DNA of 7,930 bases from Cyanobacteriota bacterium (GTDB taxonomy: Bacteria > Cyanobacteriota > Cyanobacteriia > PCC-6307 > Cyanobiaceae), in the NCBI GenBank assembly GCA_947463165.1, contig CANHSW010000093.1, positions 1-7,930 on the forward strand, read 5' to 3'. How positions within the stretch are numbered: position 1 is the first letter of the stretch; every line of letters begins with the position of its first letter. Under the pieces are notes generated by a model, which saw nothing but the letters and a program-made list of their open reading frames with translations, was not told the DNA's origin and made no database searches. A program made the position numbers and the translations under genes. Below are positions 1-4,054 of this stretch, piece by piece.

Positions 1-297
1 GAGTCATTCAGCCCCTTGCACCGGTGGTATAAGGGCACTGCGAAAAATCTCAAATTCCAATGATTATATAGTGCTAAAGCGTGAAAATGATTGATTTTCC
101 TCGATCCTGGCTCGCGGCAGGGGCAGGGGTAGCTTTGGGCTTGCCCATAAATAAAAGTTTTGCCCGGTAAAAATTGCTAAGAATGGCGATTTTTCTGAGC
201 TTCCCTAAGCCTCCATTCTGTATCTGAATAGGGTCGCTGCTTCCGATAGTGCAGGGGGACAGGCGGGGAACTACTAGGGCAGTGGTTCTGGCTCCAA
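1..297. other. Gene-free leader region upstream of comM
   Basis: I see no credible coding region here. The short open frames have no recognisable protein and unlike the neighbours are not GC-rich. The stretch is visibly AT-richer than the genes. It contains an imperfect inverted-repeat pair (28-49 and 188-208, listed separately) and two spaced copies of TTGCCC followed by TAAA at 141 and 160. Presumably it carries the comM promoter, but I cannot name a convincing -35/-10 pair. No clear Shine-Dalgarno sequence precedes the comM ATG at 298. Confidence 0.6.
28..208. mobile_element. Small IS5-like element remnant (MITE-like), copy A
   Basis: The left end at 28-49 begins TATAAGGGCACTGCGAAAAA. The right end at 188-208 reads GATTTTTCTGAGCTTCCC followed by TAA. 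The reverse complement of the right end matches the left at about 14 of 21 positions by hand count, including a shared GAAAAATC. The right end is also related to the right end of the element at 1887-1992: 174-208 against 1958-1992 gives 25 of 35 identical without gaps. The GGAAGCTC-type terminus with a flanking CTAA resembles IS5-family ends, which target YTAR; that family link is from memory. There is no transposase, so this would be a non-autonomous or decayed element. The left-end match is weak, and the segment could instead be a single solo end. Confidence 0.35.
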
Positions 298-1848
298 ATG
301 TTGGCATCGTGCTGCAGTGGGGCTTTGCTGGGGCTGGAGGTCACGCCGGTGGCCGTGGAGGTGGATATTGCCCCCGGCCTGCCCGGCCTGCAGATGGTGG
401 GGCTGGGGGATGCGGCGGTGCAGGAATCGCGCGAAAGGGTGCGTTCCGCCCTGCGCAACAGCGGTTTGAAGATGCCGCTCACCCGGGTGGTGGTGAACTT
501 GGCCCCGGCCCATCTGCGCAAGGAGGGCCCCAGCTTTGATCTGCCGATTGCCCTGGGGCTGCTGATGGCCAGCGGTCAACTGCCCCCCCAGGCCCTCGCG
601 GGGGTGTGGAGCCTGGGGGAGCTGGGCCTGGACGGCAGCCTGCGGCCGGTGCGGGGGGTGTTGCCGGTGGCGCTGGCGGCCCGAGCCGCCGGGGCCAGGG
701 CCCTGGTGGTACCCGATGCCAATGGGGCGGAAGCCGCGCTGGTGGATCAGCTGTCGGTGTGGCCAGCGGCCTGCCTGGTGGAGGCGCTGGCGCTGCTGCG
801 AGGCAGCAGCAGGCCAAGGGTGCCGCTGCCGTTGCCCGCTGCGGTGGCAGTTGGCAACGCTCTGGATCTGGCCGATGTGCGGGGCCAGGCCCACGGCCGC
901 CGGGCCCTGGAGATTGCTGCGGCCGGTGGCCATCACCTGTTGTTGGTGGGGCCGCCCGGCAGTGGCAAAACGATGCTGGCCCGCCGCTTGCCGGCCCTGT
1001 TGCCGCCCTTGGCGCGGGAGGAGCTGCTGGAGATCACGGGCATCCATTCGGTGGCTGGGCTGCCGGCCGTAGGTGCCGCTTGGATCGGTGAGCGACCGTT
1101 TCGCAGCCCCCACCATGGCTGCACCGCCACGGCCCTGATCGGCGGCGGCGCCATACCGCGCCCGGGCGAGCTGGTCTTGGCCCACCGGGGCGTGCTGTTT
1201 CTCGATGAGCTGGCTGAATTTCGCCGGGAGGTGCTCGACCAGCTGCGCCAGCCCCTGGAGGAGGGCGAGGTGTGGATCAGCCGGGCGCGGCATCGCAGCC
1301 GCTTTCCCTGCCGGATCACCTTGGTAGCCGCCACCAATCCATGTCCCTGTGGCTGGTATGGCGAACCAGAGGCCAGCTGCAGTTGCGGCGAGGGGCTGCG
1401 GCGCCGCTATTGGAGTCGACTGTCTGGCCCGTTGCTGGATCGCATCGACCTGCAGGTGGCGATGCGCCGGCTGTCGGGAGCGGAGTTGAGTGCCCCCTTT
1501 CAGCGCTGCGGCCCCCTGGCCAGCAGCGCTGCTCCAGTGGAGACCACGGCGGCGGTGGCGGCCCGGGTAAAAGCGGCTCGCCGCACCATGGCGGCTCGCA
1601 ATCCCGGTGGCCTGGCCAATGCCGAACTGCCCGCCAAGGAGCTGAAGCGCCTGCTCAATATCGAGGCAAAGGCCCTGCAGCTTTGGGAGGCGGCTATCGG
1701 CCAGCGGCGGCTGACGGCCCGCTCTGCCGAGCGGCTGTTGCGGGTGGCCCAAACGATCACCGATCTCGATGGCGGTCGCGAGATCGGCATGGGCGCAATC
1801 GGCGAAGCGCTTAGCTATCGCTCCTTTGACCAGGTGGCTGATCGCTGA
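298..1848 (+). CDS. comM: ComM/YifB-family Mg-chelatase-like AAA+ ATPase
   Basis: This is a complete 516-residue protein of the YifB/ComM family. The best studied member, ComM, is a hexameric helicase that drives branch migration when incoming single-stranded DNA is integrated during natural transformation. The N-terminal Lon-protease-like fold carries the family signature around residues 33-83, including KEGPSFDLP from K75. The AAA+ module has Walker A GPPGSGKT at 218-225, Walker B VLFLDE at 299-304, and sensor region ATNPCPCG at 345-352. A second cysteine pair, C361 and C363, makes the usual four-cysteine cluster with C349 and C351. GPLLDRID follows, with candidate arginine finger R382. The C-terminal Mg-chelatase domain covers about 405-510. 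Start: the ATG at 298 gives the expected family N terminus (MLA...GLE), although no Shine-Dalgarno is evident. It converges on rpsU. The length is normal and no lesion is visible. Its role in competence here is inferred from the family. Confidence 0.95.
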   Translation: MLASCCSGALLGLEVTPVAVEVDIAPGLPGLQMVGLGDAAVQESRERVRSALRNSGLKMPLTRVVVNLAPAHLRKEGPSFDLPIALGLLMASGQLPPQALAGVWSLGELGLDGSLRPVRGVLPVALAARAAGARALVVPDANGAEAALVDQLSVWPAACLVEALALLRGSSRPRVPLPLPAAVAVGNALDLADVRGQAHGRRALEIAAAGGHHLLLVGPPGSGKTMLARRLPALLPPLAREELLEITGIHSVAGLPAVGAAWIGERPFRSPHHGCTATALIGGGAIPRPGELVLAHRGVLFLDELAEFRREVLDQLRQPLEEGEVWISRARHRSRFPCRITLVAATNPCPCGWYGEPEASCSCGEGLRRRYWSRLSGPLLDRIDLQVAMRRLSGAELSAPFQRCGPLASSAAPVETTAAVAARVKAARRTMAARNPGGLANAELPAKELKRLLNIEAKALQLWEAAIGQRRLTARSAERLLRVAQTITDLDGGREIGMGAIGEALSYRSFDQVADR

Positions 1849-1886
1849 TCAGGTGACCTATGGCTGTTCAGCTGGTTGATCAGGCC

Positions 1887-1992
1887 TTAAGGAAGCTCTG
1901 AACAACCTAAAGTACGCCGTGTGAGGCAATGATGGCTCAAGGGTTTTAGGTGTCACCTTGTCAGAAATGACCATTTTCCAGAGTTCCCCTAA
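1887..1992. mobile_element. Small IS5-like element remnant (MITE-like), copy B
   Basis: It lies in the gap between the convergent genes comM and rpsU. The left end is TTAA followed by GGAAGCTCTGAACAA (1887-1905). The right end is TTTTCCAGAGTTCCC followed by CTAA (1974-1992). The reverse complement of the right inverted repeat, GGGAACTCTGGAAAA, matches the left at 11 of 15 positions. The flanking TTAA and CTAA both fit the YTAR target preference of the IS5 family but are not identical, so a clean target duplication is not shown. About 106 bases leave no room for a gene. Read with copy A, whose right end is related, it suggests a dispersed short element family; a palindromic intergenic structure is the alternative. 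Confidence 0.4.
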
Positions 1993-2002
1993 CCCTTGAG
2001 CC
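1934..2002. repeat. Long imperfect hairpin between comM and rpsU
   Basis: GGCTCAAGGG at 1934-1943 is the exact inverted complement of CCCTTGAGCC at 1993-2002. TTAGG at 1946-1950 pairs with CCTAA at 1988-1992. Together they form a 15-bp stem with a two-base bulge and a loop of about 37 bases. The loop contains a smaller self-complementary GGTGTCACC. No T-tract follows on either strand, so it is not a classic intrinsic terminator. It may still block or process transcripts from both convergent genes. It straddles the right end of the proposed small element B, so the stem formed across that boundary. Confidence 0.55.
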
Positions 2003-2005
2003 TGC

Positions 2006-2046
2006 CTCTTAGCAAAGAGACTGAGCCAGCCAGGGCTGGAGCTCAG
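2006..2046 (-). terminator. Probable rpsU transcription terminator
   Basis: On the minus strand, CTGAGC (2046-2041), overlapping the rpsU stop codon, pairs with GCTCAG (2026-2021). An inner CAGC/GCTG extends the stem to about 10 bp with a two-base bulge and a CCTG loop. The hairpin is followed by TCTCTTTGC, a moderately T-rich run. A second small hairpin, CTCTT-TGCT-AAGAG (2019-2006), comes next. The uridine tract is weak, so efficiency is uncertain. Read from the other strand, the same structures could also stop transcripts leaving comM. Confidence 0.45.
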
Positions 2047-2213
2047 CGGCGGCGGCGGCGCTGCTGGGCTTTGCGCTTGTACTTCTCGGTGGGGGTTTCG
2101 TGGTGGCGCAGCCGCTTTAGGTCGGCGAAGATGCCCGCCTTGGACACCTGACGCTTGAAGCGGCGCAGCGCCGATTCAATGCCTTCGTTTTCGCCGACTG
2201 TGACCTGGGTCAT
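2043..2213 (-). CDS. rpsU: 30S ribosomal protein bS21
   Basis: This 56-residue basic protein is the small-subunit protein bS21, which sits near the mRNA exit region of the 30S subunit and helps translation initiation. It starts [20 protein letters not shown] and has the family motif ([21 protein letters not shown]) at residues 7-27. The lysine/arginine-rich C terminus ends in five consecutive arginines, all encoded by CGC. The length fits the short cyanobacterial form. The ATG at 2211-2213 is the only sensible start, with TTTTC before it and no Shine-Dalgarno. It is transcribed away from DUF3747 and converges on comM. A candidate promoter lies 34 bases upstream, with a G-quadruplex motif behind it, and a hairpin overlaps the stop codon. 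Confidence 0.95.
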   Translation of the reverse strand: MTQVTVGENEGIESALRRFKRQVSKAGIFADLKRLRHHETPTEKYKRKAQQRRRRR

Positions 2214-2246
2214 GAAAAGAGCGCGGAACAGCTCATCGAGCTATCG

Positions 2247-2252
2247 AGTGTA
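2247..2252 (-). promoter_or_regulatory. Candidate -10 box of rpsU
   Basis: The minus strand reads TACACT here, which keeps the TAnnnT core of a housekeeping -10 element. A start about 7 bases downstream would give an rpsU leader of roughly 25-30 bases. No -35 hexamer is recognisable at the right spacing. That position is instead occupied by the G-rich tract at 2263-2295. The identical hexamer TACACT occurs at the equivalent place upstream of def. This is a motif call only, with no transcript data. Confidence 0.35.
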
Positions 2253-2262
2253 GCAATCGCTG

Positions 2263-2295
2263 CCCCCTTCCCCGCCCCCAGCGCCCCCAGCTCCC
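2263..2295 (-). promoter_or_regulatory. Putative G-quadruplex tract upstream of rpsU
   Basis: The minus strand carries five G-runs of 3, 5, 5, 4 and 5 bases, separated by loops of 4, 4, 1 and 2 bases. This comfortably satisfies the canonical G3+N1-7 quadruplex pattern. The tract begins directly after the stop codon of the DUF3747 gene and ends about 50 bases before the rpsU ATG, just behind the candidate -10 box. It would form on the non-template DNA strand for rpsU, and in RNA if DUF3747 transcripts read through. The motif is plain in the sequence; any regulatory effect is inference. Confidence 0.55.
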
Positions 2296-2886
2296 TCAGC
2301 GCCCAGCGCTGGGCAGCAGATCGCGGTAGACGTACACGTGGCCCAGGGCGCGGCCGCCAAAGCCGCGGCGCATCAGCCGCCAGCCGGGTTCAAACACCAG
2401 CTGCAGGAAGCCGTTGCCAGCGCCCTGGGTGCGGGCCACCAACATCTCCGGCCCGGCGCCCGCCTTGGTGGGCAGGGCAATCAGCAGGTTGTCGCCGGCC
2501 TCCCGCCGCACCGATAGCCGGTAGCTGGTGGCCAGATCCGTTTCTCCCACCCGCAGCGAATAGCCGTTGGCGTCGATGAAGCGCCCGCAGATGCCGGTGA
2601 AGTCAAAGCTGCCCAATAAAGGGTTCACCACGGCGGGATTGGCACCACTGGTGGAGAAGCAGGGGCGGCGGTTGGTGACCTGTTCGTAGATGTTCAGCTG
2701 GGCCTTGCTGCCGTTACCGATCGGGGCTGCCACCAGCACAAAGCGGCCCTGGTCTAGAGCCAGGGCCTGGAACAGGGCTGGGCTGGCAGCAAAGCTGGCC
2801 AGCGGCGCTACGGCAAGGCTGGCCACCGCGGCCAGGGCAAGGTGCCGGAGTTGGCGCCGACCAATCAGTGGCGACAGTGGCGACAC
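2296..2886 (-). CDS. Secreted DUF3747-family protein
   Basis: This 196-residue protein matches my memory of the cyanobacterial DUF3747 family, whose function is unknown. Residues 1 to about 34 form an export signal: a basic segment with twin arginines (GRRQLRH, 9-15), a hydrophobic alanine/leucine stretch, and an AxA-like site near 30-34. The Arg-Arg pair makes Tat export possible, though a Sec signal is equally consistent. The mature part carries the conserved core NRRPCFSTSGANP (72-84), FDFTGICGR (94-102) and NGYSLRVG (107-114), and near the end PGWRLMRR and LGHVYVYRD. C76 and C100 could form a disulfide outside the cytoplasm. The start is a GTG at 2884-2886, and no in-frame ATG lies upstream. 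It sits 60 bases after the small membrane protein and 82 before rpsU. A 14-bp palindrome, GCCCAGCGCTGGGC (2301-2314), lies in its last codons. Confidence 0.82.
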   Translation of the reverse strand: MSPLSPLIGRRQLRHLALAAVASLAVAPLASFAASPALFQALALDQGRFVLVAAPIGNGSKAQLNIYEQVTNRRPCFSTSGANPAVVNPLLGSFDFTGICGRFIDANGYSLRVGETDLATSYRLSVRREAGDNLLIALPTKAGAGPEMLVARTQGAGNGFLQLVFEPGWRLMRRGFGGRALGHVYVYRDLLPSAGR

Positions 2887-2946
2887 GGGGCTGGAGACAA
2901 GGGTTGCGCAATCGTATGCACCGCCCCTTGCCGCGCTAGCGGCCGA

Positions 2947-3138
2947 TTAGGCCGGTTTGTTGATCCGGATCGCGATCACCAGAGCCAGTACGGTGCCCGG
3001 CAGGCTGCCAGCCAGAATCCAACCGGTGGCAGTTGAGCCCAGGTCTGGTTCGCCATAGGCCAGTTCAAACACGGAGCCGGTGGCGGCGATGCCCAGTACG
3101 CAAGCCAGGGCGAGGAACAGCCCCGCCAGGGGTTTCAT
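2947..3138 (-). CDS. Small two-helix membrane protein, unknown function
   Basis: This is a 63-residue hydrophobic protein beginning MKPLAGLFLALACVLGIAA. Two membrane helices are apparent, about residues 4-21 and 39-58, joined by a short acidic/polar loop (FELAYGEPDLG). The tail is short and basic (RINKPA), which suggests a cytoplasmic C terminus. It resembles small conserved hypothetical proteins of picocyanobacteria, from memory only, and no function is known. I chose the ATG at 3136-3138. An ATG two codons upstream (3142-3144) is equally possible, while the still earlier TTG at 3163-3165 is unlikely. It lies about 110 bases downstream of def and 60 upstream of DUF3747 on the same strand, so cotranscription is possible. 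No Shine-Dalgarno is evident. Confidence 0.65.
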   Translation of the reverse strand: MKPLAGLFLALACVLGIAATGSVFELAYGEPDLGSTATGWILAGSLPGTVLALVIAIRINKPA

Positions 3139-3201
3139 CGGCATCGCAACAGGGCACCAGAGCAAGCTGAAAACTAAGAGCTCAGCAGCCGGGCTAGGCA
3201 G

Positions 3202-3231
3202 CCGGCAGTCTCGGCAAGCGCTCGCTGCCGG
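3202..3231 (-). terminator. Hairpin downstream of def
   Basis: CCGGCAG (3202-3208) and CTGCCGG (3225-3231) form a perfect 7-bp GC-rich stem with a 16-base loop. It lies 19 bases past the def stop codon. On the minus strand no T-tract follows directly; the first T-rich bases (TTAGTTTTC) come about 25-30 bases later. It may be an inefficient terminator or an RNA-stabilising structure at the end of the def message. Confidence 0.35.
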
Positions 3232-3238
3232 GCAGATC

Positions 3239-3264
3239 AGCGAATCGAGTTAGCGAATCGAGTT
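3239..3264. repeat. 13-bp tandem duplication across the def stop codon
   Basis: AGCGAATCGAGTT occurs twice head to tail, at 3239-3251 and 3252-3264. The def stop codon (3250-3252) spans the junction. Deleting one copy would still give the same C terminus (NSIR then stop, TGA instead of TAA), so the duplication is silent at the protein level. The copies are identical, which suggests a recent slippage event. Confidence 0.85.
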
Positions 3265-3855
3265 AACGTCGGCGCGATTGAAGCCCTTTTGTTCCAGGCC
3301 TTCATTGAGGCTCAGCTCGTCGGTGACCCGGTCCACGAACAGCACCCCATTGAGGTGGTCCAGTTCGTGTTGGATGCAGCGGGCTAACAGGTTGTCGGCG
3401 CGCAGCTTCTGGGGCCGACCCATCTCATCGCGATAGCTCACCTCCACCACGGAAGGACGCACCACATCGAGATACACCCCCGGGATGCTGAGGCAGCCCT
3501 CCTCATAGGTGTCAAGGCTGGCCCCGAAGCTGGTGATCTCCGGATTGATCAGCACCATCGGCGGCGCGGCGGCGTTCTCCGGATCCAGGTCGATCACCAG
3601 TAATTGCTTATGCACGCCCACCTGGGGTGCGGCAAGGCCGATGCCGCTGGCGGCATACATGCTGCGCAACATGTCGCGGGCCAGCTCCCGCACCGCTTCA
3701 TCCACCTTGCTGATGCGCCGAGCCGGCTGGCGCAGCACCTGGCTGCCCAGGGTGGCGATGGTGAGAGGAGGGTTATCGATTACCTGTTTGGGCACCTGCA
3801 CGCCGCGGCTCATCTGCTCGGCGCTACGGGCCATCTGAGCGAAGCTGCGCGTCAA
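3250..3855 (-). CDS. def: Peptide deformylase
   Basis: This metalloenzyme removes the formyl group from the initiator methionine of nascent proteins. Counting from the TTG start, it has 201 residues with all three deformylase motifs: GIGLAAPQ (71-78), EGCLSIP (119-125, metal-ligand Cys121) and HELDH (163-167, two histidine ligands and catalytic Glu164). The extended N terminus (SFAQMARSAEQ...) and long C-terminal tail are typical of cyanobacterial deformylases. The start call is the TTG at 3853-3855. It is preceded by AGGTGA at Shine-Dalgarno distance and by a TACACT box giving a short leader, and it restores the expected SFAQ N terminus. The ATG at 3832-3834 is the alternative, and frame further upstream lacks homology. 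It is divergent from the S9 peptidase. A 13-bp duplication spans its stop. Confidence 0.93.
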   Translation of the reverse strand: MTRSFAQMARSAEQMSRGVQVPKQVIDNPPLTIATLGSQVLRQPARRISKVDEAVRELARDMLRSMYAASGIGLAAPQVGVHKQLLVIDLDPENAAAPPMVLINPEITSFGASLDTYEEGCLSIPGVYLDVVRPSVVEVSYRDEMGRPQKLRADNLLARCIQHELDHLNGVLFVDRVTDELSLNEGLEQKGFNRADVNSIR

Positions 3856-3880
3856 GGTCTCACCTAGAAATGTTGTTAAA

Positions 3881-3886
3881 AGTGTA
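3881..3886 (-). promoter_or_regulatory. Candidate def promoter (-10) in the divergent region
   Basis: The minus strand reads TACACT, followed by an AT-rich segment and then AGGTGA just before the TTG start. A transcription start near 3873 would leave a leader of about 18 bases. The expected -35 position (about 3904-3909) has no good hexamer. The AT-rich patch 3864-3886 is the only such patch between def and the divergent peptidase gene. It may also hold the peptidase promoter (TTAAAA-like box on the plus strand), so the two genes could share it. Confidence 0.4.
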
Positions 3887-3934
3887 GGGCTGGAGCCTGG
3901 GAGAGCTGTGGTGGAGGATCGGCAGCTTTGCGGG

Positions 3935-4054
3935 CTCAATCACCAGGAGCCCGATCGGCTCAATCACCAGGAGCTCTCGGGCACTAGTGCCCAGGAGCCA
4001 GCGGGCTCCAGTGCCCAGCAGCTCGTGATGCTCACAGCCCAGCAGGTTGTGGGT
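3935..4054 (+). repeat. Five-unit degenerate 24-bp tandem repeat at the peptidase 5' end
   Basis: Five consecutive 24-base units start at 3935, 3959, 3983, 4007 and 4031. Read in the peptidase frame they give 8-residue units LNHQEPDR, LNHQELSG, TSAQEPAG, SSAQQLVM and LTAQQVVG. Units 1 and 2 share an exact 18-bp run, GGCTCAATCACCAGGAGC (3933-3950 and 3957-3974). Units 3 and 4 share AGTGCCCAG. The last unit encodes what looks like the native N terminus, and its predecessor ends in the likely ATG. The array seems to have grown upstream from the gene start. It lies either in the untranslated leader or in an N-terminal extension. Confidence 0.8.
3979..3992. promoter_or_regulatory. 14-bp perfect palindrome in the def/peptidase region
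   Basis: GGGCACTAGTGCCC is perfectly self-complementary. It lies inside the tandem array, at the junction of units 2 and 3, and upstream of the preferred peptidase ATG. It could be an operator-like site for a dimeric regulator, but it may simply arise from the repeat sequence. No second copy is seen in the window. Confidence 0.25.

Noticed and set aside
274..1752. A 492-codon open frame on the minus strand covering nearly all of comM
   Set aside because: Its translation is a low-complexity mix of Gln, Arg, His, Ala and Gly with no recognisable domain. It mirrors a clear AAA+ gene and is expected from GC-rich codon use.
1843..1882. Repeated TGATCAGG/TGATCAG motifs just past the comM stop, considered as a terminator
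   Set aside because: The stem relies on the self-complementary TGATCA, the loop is long, and no T-run follows, so support is too weak.
2301..2314. Perfect palindrome GCCCAGCGCTGGGC considered as an operator or terminator
   Set aside because: It lies in the last codons of the DUF3747 gene, has a short stem with no T-tract after it, and GC-rich coding sequence gives such palindromes readily.
3856..3939. A longer N terminus for peptide deformylase starting at the TTG at 3939
   Set aside because: The extra residues are unlike deformylases, and the stretch contains the likely def promoter and crosses the divergent peptidase leader.
3935..4054. The 24-bp units considered as a CRISPR array
   Set aside because: The units are directly adjacent with no spacers, degenerate, and in frame with the peptidase; no cas genes are nearby.
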